A stretch of DNA of 64,000 nucleotides. Source: Atribacter laminatus (lineage in GTDB: Bacteria > Atribacterota > Atribacteria > Atribacterales > Atribacteraceae). The stretch's first letter is position 1. Each line of letters begins with the position of its first letter. Under the pieces are notes generated by a model that was not told the DNA's origin, searched no databases, and saw only the letters and a list, made by a program, of their open reading frames with translations. Positions 42,399 through 51,474 of this stretch are shown one piece after another. A program made the translations under genes and the position numbers. The stretch covers positions 2,542,001 to 2,606,000 of the forward strand of contig NZ_CP065383.1 in the NCBI RefSeq assembly GCF_015775515.1, in the 5' to 3' direction.

Positions 42399-44465
42399 AT
42401 GAATAAACCGAAAAAAGTGGTTTTAATAGGAATTGATGGAATGATCCCAGAATTTGTGAAAAAATTTTCTCATGAAGGCATAATCCCCAATATGACAAAG
42501 TTAATAAATAACGGAGTTTTTTCAGAAATGCTTTCTATGATTCAAGTGGAAACACCTACAAACTGGACCTGTATTGGTACCGGAGCTTTACCTGGAACCC
42601 ACGGAATAAATTCTTTTGGATTTCATATAGAAGGAGAATCATTCGAAAAGGTTTATGACATGGGAAACAACCTATTTCCCGTTGTCGCTAATGCCAATAC
42701 AACTCATTTTATGAATAGGCTTTCCCATGCTGATTATATTTGGCAGTCGGCAGAAAAAGCGGGAAAAAAGAGTATTCTTGTAAATTTTCCAGGAGGATGG
42801 CCCTCAAACATTCCAAAAGGTATAGTGGTGGACGGTACTGGTCCATTTTCTTCTCCTCTAAGCAAAATGACTGAATGGGGAAGGTATTCTTCAAAACCAG
42901 ACGCTCTTGATGAATTGATGATTGAAATTTTACCAGCTAATGATTGGAAAAATTTACCAGTATCCAATTTACAGCCCTTAGAATCGGTAATTGATATTAC
43001 AGGAAGAGAAGAATTTAGCCATTCACCAAAGGGGTGGATTACCAAAGAAACTAGTGAAATTATCCATGATTATAATAAAATCAATCCCACCTATTATTTA
43101 TTAATTTATTCGGTGAGTGGTGAAAAATATGACACAATAGCAGTAACTAAAGACAAGGACTTTAATAATAAAATTGCCATTTTAAATGTTAATGTTGGAA
43201 GTGATTGGCTTTACGAACAATTCCAACCAACAATAGGCGAAAGAGTTTATGCAAACATGCTGGTAAGAAAAGAATTTAAAACCAAGGTTAATGGAAAATT
43301 TCGCCTCAAACTTCTAAGTCTTTCACAAGACGGCAAATTAATTCAAATAGATCGAACTCCTATTTATAATTTAGAAAATTGGGCAAGCCCTCAGAATATC
43401 GCCGATGAGTTAATTGATAACCTTGGATTAGATAAAACATCGTTTGATCAAGAAAAAAACCGAAAAGGTGGGATCAGTTCAAAAAAATCACCCCTTTGTC
43501 AGGTTTATGAAACCGTTGAAGGTATGGCAGAAGGTCTGGTTAAAACCTGTAGATATCTCGCAAAAACCTACGATTGGGATTTATTTTTCATACAAATTCA
43601 TTCGCCTGATGGCATAAACCACGATGAATTAAATGGGTTGTGTAAGGAATCACCAACCTATGATCCAAATGAAGAAGGGAGGTGTTGGGACAAGTTTCGA
43701 GAAGTGTATAAAAGACTTGATTGGTATGTAGGTGAGGTTGTATCAGCATGTGCTGATGAGGAAACAGTAGTTATTGTTGTTTCCGATCACGGTGGAATAC
43801 CGACAAAGAAATACGTTTTATTAGAGCATTTTTTACTGGAAGATAATCTTTTAGCCTACAAAAAAAATGAAAACGGTAGATTAATTATTGATACAAAAAA
43901 GAGTAAGGTTATATCAGGGTTAAATTATGTCACTCAAAATATTTGGATTAATTTAAAAGGGAGAGACCCGGACGGAGTTGTCGATCCTTCAGAATATGAA
44001 AAGGTAAGAGATCGTGTCATAGAAGTTCTATACTCTATCAAAGACCCGAAAACAGGAGAACATCCCATCGTTTTAGCTTTAAGAAAAGAAGATGTAAAAA
44101 ACCTTGGCAATTGGGGAGACCGCTTGGGAGACATTGTATACCTATATAAAGAGGGGTATACAAACAAATTTGCTAATGGTATTACTGGTATTGACCCTAA
44201 AGAATTTTCAGGAAATGGATTTGAGGATGTTGTTGAAGGCCCTGAATATGGAAGACATCACTCTTATCTCCCTGCAACTCAGTATTGTGGATGTTCGGTT
44301 AAAGCTGCTTTTATCATGGCTGGACCAGGGATTAAAAAAGGTTATTGCAGAAAAACCCCAATTCGGACTATAGATGTAGCACCTACTATATCTTTCTTAA
44401 TGAAAATCCCTTACTCTGAAACAACCGATGGTTTAGTTTTTGCAGATGGATTATTGTTCGATTAA
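42399..44465 (+). CDS. Type I phosphodiesterase/nucleotide pyrophosphatase-like hydrolase
   Basis: About 688 aa of the alkaline phosphatase superfamily. Metal- and nucleophile-bearing motifs are visible: IGIDGM near residue 10, ETPTNWTCIGTGALPGTHGI with the catalytic threonine near 53, IHSPDGINHDE near 410, VSDHGG near 465, and GRHHSYLP near 620. It cleaves phosphate mono- or diesters. No signal peptide, so it is cytoplasmic. Larger than simple NPP enzymes because of an inserted domain (about 190-330). TTGGAGGG precedes the ATG. It heads the importer 2 operon. Confidence 0.83.
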   Translation: MNKPKKVVLIGIDGMIPEFVKKFSHEGIIPNMTKLINNGVFSEMLSMIQVETPTNWTCIGTGALPGTHGINSFGFHIEGESFEKVYDMGNNLFPVVANANTTHFMNRLSHADYIWQSAEKAGKKSILVNFPGGWPSNIPKGIVVDGTGPFSSPLSKMTEWGRYSSKPDALDELMIEILPANDWKNLPVSNLQPLESVIDITGREEFSHSPKGWITKETSEIIHDYNKINPTYYLLIYSVSGEKYDTIAVTKDKDFNNKIAILNVNVGSDWLYEQFQPTIGERVYANMLVRKEFKTKVNGKFRLKLLSLSQDGKLIQIDRTPIYNLENWASPQNIADELIDNLGLDKTSFDQEKNRKGGISSKKSPLCQVYETVEGMAEGLVKTCRYLAKTYDWDLFFIQIHSPDGINHDELNGLCKESPTYDPNEEGRCWDKFREVYKRLDWYVGEVVSACADEETVVIVVSDHGGIPTKKYVLLEHFLLEDNLLAYKKNENGRLIIDTKKSKVISGLNYVTQNIWINLKGRDPDGVVDPSEYEKVRDRVIEVLYSIKDPKTGEHPIVLALRKEDVKNLGNWGDRLGDIVYLYKEGYTNKFANGITGIDPKEFSGNGFEDVVEGPEYGRHHSYLPATQYCGCSVKAAFIMAGPGIKKGYCRKTPIRTIDVAPTISFLMKIPYSETTDGLVFADGLLFD

Positions 44466-44537
44466 AAATATTTGTAATTCTCTTAATAATTTTAATCTTT
44501 TAATGAGGAGGTGAAGCGCTTTTTAAGCGCGTAAACA

Positions 44538-45935
44538 ATGAATAAAAAGTATTATTTTGTATTTAGTCTAATTTTAGTATCACTTCTTTGCCTTGGTTTT
44601 TCAACAATTGCCCTTGGATGGAGTTGGGAAGAAGCATCTGAACCTTATAAAGGAACAACCATTAACGTTTTAACTATTCCTCACCCCACTGCAATAGAAC
44701 CCGTCAAGCCTCTCATCCAAGAATTTGAAAAGATGACCGGAATAAAAGTTAATATGGAATATTTAGAACGGGTTTCACTTGGAACAAAACAAGAGATGGA
44801 ATTGGGAGCCCATACTGGAGCCTACGATGTAATGCATATGGATACCTCAAAATTATCAAGATATTATCGGGCAGACTGGGCTTATCCTTTGAATGATTTT
44901 TTTGATGATCCAAAACTTACCAGTCCAGAGTTTGTACTGGATGATTTTGTTAAAATTTACGTTGATCTAGTGACTATGGAAGGAAAAATTTTTGGCATTC
45001 CCTTTACTGGAGAATCTACAATAATTTTTTATTTGCCTCAGGTTTTAGAAGAAAAGGGTATTGCTGGACCCCCCTCAACTTTTGAAGAAATAGAAGACAT
45101 AGCGGCAAAAATTCATAATCCTCCTGATTTCGCTGGATTTGGAACAAGAGCAAGAAGAGGAGAAGGTATGAATGTAAGTTGTAATTGGGCTGCCTGGTTG
45201 TGGGGTTATGGAGGAAGTTATTTTGATGAAAATGGGAAACCAGCTCTTGATAGCCCAGAAGCAATTTTGGCTACACAAAAATATGCAGAATTGATCCAAA
45301 AGTATGGACCACCAGGTGGTGGAGACTTCACTCATTATGAGCTCTACACCCTTTTTGCTCAGGGAAATTTAGGAATGTATCTCGATGCTTCAGTATTTAA
45401 CGGTATATTTGAAGATAAAACAAAATCTTCGGTTGTTGGAAAATGGGATGCTGCTCCAGTTCCTGCTGGACCCAAAAACCGCACTACATCCGCTTATAGC
45501 CATGCTATGATGATTGCCAACGATTCAAAAAATAAAGAAGCAGCGTGGTTATTTATCCAGTGGTTCACCAGCAAGGATGTCCAATTCAGGTCTTCAACTA
45601 TCGAAGGGGGAGGACCTGGGATTGTGAGACTATCAGTTATGGAAACTCCTGAATATATAGCCAAATGGGGCTCAAACAACTGGATCAACGCCAATGTAGA
45701 GTCATTAAAATATGGACGCTCTGATTATCGACCAACATATTTACCAGATTGGCCTCAAATTGGAGACACTATTGGAGCATATGTACAAGAAGTAATAGTT
45801 GGTGAAAAGAATGCAGAAACTGCCATGACCGAGCTTAATAAATGGCTAATAGAGTTTATGGATGAAAAAGGATACCCTGATTGGCTTCCAAACTTTTTAA
45901 AAGAAAACAATTTAGATATTAACAGAAATATGTAA
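44538..45935 (+). CDS. ABC sugar transporter, solute-binding protein (importer 2)
   Basis: 465 aa with signal peptide (FVFSLILVSLLCLGFSTIAL, residues about 7-26). It has the SBP family 1 pattern (IKVNMEYLERVSLGTKQEME, VLEEKGIAGPPSTFEEIEDI, KNKEAAWLFIQWFTSKD). It captures the substrate of importer 2. GAGGAGG lies 20 bases before the ATG. A 14-bp stem-loop lies between it and the permease genes. Ligand unknown; a phosphorylated or sulfated sugar could fit the hydrolases around it, but this is speculative. Confidence 0.87.
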   Translation: MNKKYYFVFSLILVSLLCLGFSTIALGWSWEEASEPYKGTTINVLTIPHPTAIEPVKPLIQEFEKMTGIKVNMEYLERVSLGTKQEMELGAHTGAYDVMHMDTSKLSRYYRADWAYPLNDFFDDPKLTSPEFVLDDFVKIYVDLVTMEGKIFGIPFTGESTIIFYLPQVLEEKGIAGPPSTFEEIEDIAAKIHNPPDFAGFGTRARRGEGMNVSCNWAAWLWGYGGSYFDENGKPALDSPEAILATQKYAELIQKYGPPGGGDFTHYELYTLFAQGNLGMYLDASVFNGIFEDKTKSSVVGKWDAAPVPAGPKNRTTSAYSHAMMIANDSKNKEAAWLFIQWFTSKDVQFRSSTIEGGGPGIVRLSVMETPEYIAKWGSNNWINANVESLKYGRSDYRPTYLPDWPQIGDTIGAYVQEVIVGEKNAETAMTELNKWLIEFMDEKGYPDWLPNFLKENNLDINRNM

Positions 45936-45972
45936 AATAAATCTCACAACTTGCAAGAAATATTAATCATTT

Positions 45973-46013
45973 GACTCAGTTTGGTTTAGTTGAATTTGTA
46001 ACCAAACTGAGTC
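45973..46013 (+). promoter_or_regulatory. Intercistronic stem-loop
   Basis: GACTCAGTTTGGTT (45973-45986) pairs perfectly with AACCAAACTGAGTC (46000-46013). There is no T-tract, so it is more likely an mRNA-stabilising or processing hairpin, which would favour binding-protein over permease synthesis, than a full terminator. Confidence 0.55.
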
Positions 46014-46214
46014 ACTAACCCTTTAATAAAATGCTATTCAGAATATAGAAAAAATAATTTTAACAATTCTCATATCTAATGCATTCATAACCCAACATGA
46101 TAATGAGTAGTATTTTTAAAAGGAGGCCTTTCTCAGAAATGTTTAATTTTTTAAAATTTATCAGATTAAGTTGTTACATAAATTTTATCTTAGATACTGG
46201 GAAAAAATATTAAC

Positions 46215-47078
46215 ATGAACCGAAAACATTTATTTTTAATGCTTATACCAACGATTATTGCATTTTTTGTTGTATTCTTTATTCCTATAGGTTATCTCTT
46301 TAATTATAGCTTTCTTAATTATGAATTAACTGATCCATTGGGTATTAAATTTATTGGTTTAAAAAATTACTTTCGTATTTTTAGTGACAAAGAATTTTGG
46401 AATTCGTTACGAATAACAATTATTTTCTTAATAGTTGGAATAGGTATTCAGGTTCCCATTGCCCTGTTATTGGGGGAAATACTAAGTGGTCCCCTAAAAA
46501 GATTACAATTTCTTAGATCTTTATTCTTACCCCCTATGGTTGTTCCACCCGTCGTTGCGGGAGTTATGTTTAGAATTATGTATCATCCAACAATTGGAAT
46601 TATTAACTATTTCTTGAGTTTTCTTGGTATAAGCCATCCTTGGCTTGCCAACAATAAAACTGCTCTTTTCTCGGTCATTATGGTGGACGTTTGGCAATAC
46701 GTCCCTTTTCTGTTAATTTTATTTTTAGCCGGATTTTCATCTATCCCTGAAGAAGTATATGAGTCAGCGATGATTGATGGAGCAAATAGGTGGCAAACCT
46801 TTATAAAAATCAGCCTTCCTTTAATAAAAGGCTCTTTGCTATTGGGGTTGTTGTTCAGGGTAATAGATATTTTAAAAGTTTTTCCGACCATCCATATTAT
46901 GACCGCAGGAGGTCCTGGTAGAGCAACGGAAACAGTCAATTATTATACATATAGGATGGCTTTTTCATATACAAATATCGGTTATGCATCGGCTTTAGGA
47001 GTAGCTTTAGTAATTATTACAATTCTTTTAAGCCTTATTATGTTAAGATTTTTTAGACAAGCGAGGGTCAACCAATGA
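46215..47078 (+). CDS. ABC sugar transporter permease, MalF/UgpA type (importer 2)
   Basis: 287 aa with six membrane segments (LFLMLIPTIIAFFVVFFIPI at the start) and the EAA loop YESAMIDGANRWQTFIKISL, followed by PLIKGSLLLGLLFRVIDILK. It overlaps the next permease by four bases (ATGA). It forms half of the importer 2 channel. Confidence 0.9.
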   Translation: MNRKHLFLMLIPTIIAFFVVFFIPIGYLFNYSFLNYELTDPLGIKFIGLKNYFRIFSDKEFWNSLRITIIFLIVGIGIQVPIALLLGEILSGPLKRLQFLRSLFLPPMVVPPVVAGVMFRIMYHPTIGIINYFLSFLGISHPWLANNKTALFSVIMVDVWQYVPFLLILFLAGFSSIPEEVYESAMIDGANRWQTFIKISLPLIKGSLLLGLLFRVIDILKVFPTIHIMTAGGPGRATETVNYYTYRMAFSYTNIGYASALGVALVIITILLSLIMLRFFRQARVNQ

Positions 47079-47911
47079 ATTACTTAAAACATGATCGATC
47101 TAGCAAAAGTGTTTTAGATTACATCATAGCAATAATCTTTATATTCGCAGCTCTATTTCCTATTTACTGGATATTAACCCTTTCTCTAAAAAATCAGATA
47201 GACAGTTTTGTTTATCCTCCAACTTGGATTTTTAAACCGATTGCTGACAATTATATAAAACTATTTGTGGATGAGTCATTTGTAAAGTATTTGATAAATA
47301 GTTTAGTGGTGAGCATTATATCGGTAGGAATTGGGTTAGTTCTTGGAGCTCCTGCAGCATACGCTCTTTCTCGTTTAAAAATTAAAGGAATTGAGTGGTT
47401 ACTTTTTATTATTCTATGTATAAGAATGATTCCTCCAATGAGCTTGGCCGTTCCATTTTTTACTATATTTGCAAAATACAGAATGATCGATACTTATCTT
47501 GGGCTTATTATTGTTTACCTAACATTCACTTTGCCATTAATTATTTGGATTTTAAAAGCATTTTTTGATGAAGTCCCTCAGGCACTTGAAGAGTGTGCCG
47601 TTTTAGAAGGATGTTCAACATTTCAGGTTTTTCGAAAAATTTCCTTACCTTTAATATCTGAAGCTACTGTTGCAGCAGCAATTTTAAGCTGGATTTTTTC
47701 TTGGAACGAATTTCTATTTGCGATGATCTTAACAAGAGAATCAGCCAAGACAGCTCCAGTAATGATTACATCGTTTATGAAATTTGAAGATCTTGAATGG
47801 GGTTTAATAGCAGCTGCCTCAATGATTATAGCTTTTCCAGTTGTAATTTTCGGTATATTTGTGAGACGTTATCTTGTTAGCGGTCTTACAAGTGGTGCAT
47901 TAAAAGAATAA
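47075..47911 (+). CDS. ABC sugar transporter permease, MalG/UgpE type (importer 2)
   Basis: 278 aa with six membrane segments. The EAA loop is EECAVLEGCSTFQVFRKISL. The C-terminus reads RRYLVSGLTSGALKE, typical of MalG-type permeases. The start overlaps the MalF-like stop. No ATPase gene follows; the next gene is a PHP-type hydrolase 250 bases downstream. Confidence 0.9.
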   Translation: MNYLKHDRSSKSVLDYIIAIIFIFAALFPIYWILTLSLKNQIDSFVYPPTWIFKPIADNYIKLFVDESFVKYLINSLVVSIISVGIGLVLGAPAAYALSRLKIKGIEWLLFIILCIRMIPPMSLAVPFFTIFAKYRMIDTYLGLIIVYLTFTLPLIIWILKAFFDEVPQALEECAVLEGCSTFQVFRKISLPLISEATVAAAILSWIFSWNEFLFAMILTRESAKTAPVMITSFMKFEDLEWGLIAAASMIIAFPVVIFGIFVRRYLVSGLTSGALKE

Positions 47912-48163
47912 ATCATATTTAAAATGTATAAAATTTTATTTATATTTTGGCAGCAACTTATAAATATGCAAATATAACAAAAATATTTTACCCACTCCGA
48001 AACCCTTCCTAAGAGATGAATAAAATAGGTTTAATATTGAAAATTTTAAAAAGATTCCTTTCTCCGAAGGGTGATTTTTTAGTAACTTATTGAACCTATT
48101 ATCACGACTCAATATTCATTATTTTAAAAGAAAACATAAAAAATTATTTGAGGATTAACTAAA

Positions 48164-50059
48164 ATGAGCGGAATTAAAAATAATAATGGATTTGCAATAT
48201 TAAAACCGAACAGACCAATTCAGGCAGGCGAATTTGGAACATGGATTTTAAAGTATATTTGTGGGAAAAAGAAACTTGTTCCAGGATCAGTTATTAAGAT
48301 AACTCTTCCTCGTATTTGGAGTAATTTTCAGATAAACGATCCCAAAGGAGAAGGGTATACAACCATAACTATTTCTAAAAATATAAAATATGATTTGTAT
48401 ATCAGTTATTCGGAAATGGCGGCAGCCTTTCAGCATCTTTTTATAAAGATTATTGATGGATATCTATCTGAAGGAGATGTAATTCAGATTATTTATGGAA
48501 ATAAGCAATTTGGAAGTATTGGTAGCCAAGCTCAAAAAATAGTAGAAGATTATTTTGTGAAAGACGAAAGCTGGTGGGGTATGCCAACCACCTATTTCCA
48601 TACTTCTGTTGATTATATGGGAAATAGTCAATTTATCAGTTTACAAGATAATCATTTATGGAATCCTTCAATAATCCCTGCAAAACCCTGGAAAATCGTT
48701 TTCACTGGTCATTCGATACTCTCTACTAAAGAAAACACTAACTTCGTTTTGTATGGAATAGATGAATTTGGAAATAAAGTAGATTTGGAACCAACTGATA
48801 CAATCATTTTTAAGCATGATCCTAATTTGAAATGTAATTTATCAAATCCTAATATGAGATTTCATGATGGTACTTGGATTATTGAAAATATTGCATTTTC
48901 CGAACCTGGTCTTTATCGCTTAAAAACAATCTTTAATGATGAAATTGTCGCCGAAAGTAACCCCATTCGGGTTCAGGAAAATCCTGAGGAGAGGATATAT
49001 TGGGGGGATATTCACATCCACTCAAATTTTTGTGATGGAAGAAAGCATCCAATAGAAATTTATCAATACTGTCGAGATATTGTTAAGCTGGATTTTGCCT
49101 CGGTAAGTAGTCATGATTGGGGTCCTCTTATGGATGATGAAGGGTGGCAACAATTACAAAAAATTACCAATCAATTCAATGAGAAAGGAAAATTCTCAAC
49201 TCTTATTGGTTACGAATGGACAAATTGGGAAGATAATGGGAATCGTAATGTATATTACGCAGACGATTCTGGTCCTTTGTTTAGGTATAAAGTAGGTTCA
49301 TCTAAGGGCCTTGAGAAAGCCGATATTGATGAGCGTTATCGCACAGCTCAAAAATTATGGAAAGCCCTTGAAGGAAAAGAGGTTTTAGTTATTCCCCATC
49401 ACTCCTTAGCAGCAATGGATAATACGATAAACGAGGAATTAGAACCGGTTATTGAAATTTATTCATGTTGGGGCAGTTCAGAATATCGAGGAAATCCATT
49501 GTGGAATAGCGATATAAATTCTGTCCCTTCTGGAATGAGGTCTCCTAATAAATCGTTATCTGTCCAGGAAATTTTAGAAAAAGGTCATAAACTTGGTTTT
49601 ATTGCCGGTAGTGATAACCACGGAGGGATGCCCGGGGGTTATCACAGAAGTCCATATCTTAATCTTAGTCTTAAGGGAGGACTAACTGCTGTAATTGCTA
49701 AGAATTTATCAAGAAAAAATATTTTTAATGGCATAAAAAGGCGTTATTGTTACGCAACTACAGGAGCAAGGATACTTCTAAATTTTGCTGTGAATAGAAC
49801 TAGGATGGGTTCGGTTGTAAATTACAACAAATCAAAAAATCCTTACGAAATTTCTTTTGAGATAAATGGAACAGATATTATTAAACAAGTTGATTTAGTA
49901 AAAAACAACCAAGTAATTTATCAATGGTTTCCTGGAGGAAAAGATTTTAAAAATAGTTATGTTGAAAAAGGAAATATAGCAAAAGGGACTTACTATTATT
50001 TGCGAGTTACCCAAGAAGATGAAGAAATTGCTTGGAGCAGTCCGGTATGGATTGACTAA
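48164..50059 (+). CDS. DUF3604 / PHP-type metal-dependent hydrolase
   Basis: 631 aa. Residues 1-280 are a beta-rich region of unknown function. The C-terminal half holds PHP-fold metal motifs: IYWGDIHIHSNFCDGRKHP near 283, ASVSSHDW near 310, VIPHHS near 410, and GFIAGSDNHGG near 480. DUF3604 proteins are predicted phosphoesterases or metal hydrolases. No signal peptide. It is the last gene of the cluster containing the phosphodiesterase and importer 2, so a phosphoester-type substrate is likely, inferred. A repeat block follows its stop. Confidence 0.82.
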   Translation: MSGIKNNNGFAILKPNRPIQAGEFGTWILKYICGKKKLVPGSVIKITLPRIWSNFQINDPKGEGYTTITISKNIKYDLYISYSEMAAAFQHLFIKIIDGYLSEGDVIQIIYGNKQFGSIGSQAQKIVEDYFVKDESWWGMPTTYFHTSVDYMGNSQFISLQDNHLWNPSIIPAKPWKIVFTGHSILSTKENTNFVLYGIDEFGNKVDLEPTDTIIFKHDPNLKCNLSNPNMRFHDGTWIIENIAFSEPGLYRLKTIFNDEIVAESNPIRVQENPEERIYWGDIHIHSNFCDGRKHPIEIYQYCRDIVKLDFASVSSHDWGPLMDDEGWQQLQKITNQFNEKGKFSTLIGYEWTNWEDNGNRNVYYADDSGPLFRYKVGSSKGLEKADIDERYRTAQKLWKALEGKEVLVIPHHSLAAMDNTINEELEPVIEIYSCWGSSEYRGNPLWNSDINSVPSGMRSPNKSLSVQEILEKGHKLGFIAGSDNHGGMPGGYHRSPYLNLSLKGGLTAVIAKNLSRKNIFNGIKRRYCYATTGARILLNFAVNRTRMGSVVNYNKSKNPYEISFEINGTDIIKQVDLVKNNQVIYQWFPGGKDFKNSYVEKGNIAKGTYYYLRVTQEDEEIAWSSPVWID

Positions 50060-50089
50060 TAATTTTAAGTCAGTAAAAAATTCTATAGA

Positions 50090-50600
50090 TTAAATCCTGA
50101 TTCTTGAATTTTTTTAAATTGTTGAATAGAGGGATTGAAAAAACTAAAAAAGATGAGATCCTCACGCCCTCAAAAAGCGAGGACTCAGGATGACGCTTGC
50201 GGCGTCAGATGAGATTTTTACGACCTCGAAAAGTGAGGGCTCAGGATGACGGCATTTTTTAAAATTTTTGTAGGGACTTGATTTATCACACCCGATAATG
50301 AATTTAAAAGGTAAAAAAATAATAAAGATGAACCGGATGAGATTGCCACGTCGTCTAACCAAAAGACGTTTAGCCTCCTCGCAATGACGGATTTGGTTGA
50401 TGAGATCCTCGCAACCAAAGGGATGAGGGGAGAGGGGGAGTATTAGCGAAATGCGCTGAGGGGGCGAGGGGGCGAGGGGGAGAAAATTAAAAGATGAGAT
50501 CCTTTCGCCCTCAAAAAGCGAGTGCTCAGGATGATGCGTGCGGCACCGGATGAGATCCTCGCAACCAAAAGGATGAGGGGAGAGAGGGAGATATGAGGAG
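50090..50600 (+). repeat. Composite repeat block, direct copy
   Basis: R1 (50095-50116), two REP-A palindromes (50153-50194 and 50207-50252), linker TTTTTGTAGGGACTTGATTT (50262-50282), GATGAACCGG, a REP-B palindrome (50338-50390), a REP-A arm, G-rich tracts (50425-50482) and further REP-A arms to 50600. The order matches 27119-27510. Confidence 0.75.
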
Positions 50601-51474
50601 AAAAAAGAGAAGGAAAGTGTTTTTAGGATAATGCTTTCTTGAAGTTTAAAATTTCCTTTAAGAAGCGATAGAAACAAAACCAGGTGGGGCGATGAATCTT
50701 TATTTATTCAGCTTAACTGTGATATATTATGTGAAAATAAACTGACAGTAACAACAATAGAAGTATGTTATTGTTATCATTAAAAGAATATGAAAAAGAA
50801 TAATTCAACTATCAAAAATAACTATCCTACTGATTGAGTAAAATCTTGGGGCCAGGTCTTGATTCTTGAATTTTATAAATTTAACTCGCGGGATTTCCAC
50901 AATGTTTTTCTCCTTAGAATGACGGCTCTCAGTTCCTTCTCCCTTGATGGGAGAAGGTTAGAAGACCGCGAATTTCTTCTATTTCTCTACTCACTGTATT
51001 TACAGGATGGACTCTCTTGAAGCTTTGCCACACCAGATAAGGATTACAACCAGAGAGGAATTTTATCAATAGTTCTCAGAAAGGATTGCAGTATCTGGTA
51101 TTCAGAAGGTCCGAATCGAGGTAAAAAAAATAAAGGGTTTATACTAATTATCATTTACGAATAGCCGATAGTAGTCATTAAGAAAGGAGTTATACAAAAT
51201 ACCAGAACGGTTGGGAACGAGAAAGCCATCAATGAAATCGAGCACAAAGTCAGCTGTTCGAACAAAGGCATTTTTCAAGAACTATCCGAACTGACTAGGA
51301 CTTCATCCGGCAAGGAATCAGCCGGACATTTCAAAAAAAATTGGGCTAACACGTGTAATTGATCATGGAGAATACTCATAACATAGGGGATAATCCCCAA
51401 ACCTGATCAATTGGTAATAAAAAGCCCAAGAAGAACTGGTAAATCAAATAAAGGAATTAGGAGGTTTTTAATTT
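50601..51474. other. Intergenic region with R1 copy and hairpins
   Basis: R1 lies at 50848-50880. A hairpin CCTTCTCCC / GGGAGAAGG lies at 50935-50957. A nested structure occurs at 51357-51410: AATTGATCA / TGATCAATT outside, GGGG / CCCC inside, 60 bases before the serine hydrolase gene. No gene recognised. Confidence 0.5.

Noticed and set aside
50090-50600. Series of intrinsic terminators
   Set aside because: Stems lack T-tracts and recur in fixed order genome-wide within the window, so they are classed as REP-type repeats.
50162-50677. A 171-codon minus-strand frame
   Set aside because: It lies wholly within the REP/R1 repeat block, and its product is a translation of palindromes (repeated PSLFEGE/ISS segments).
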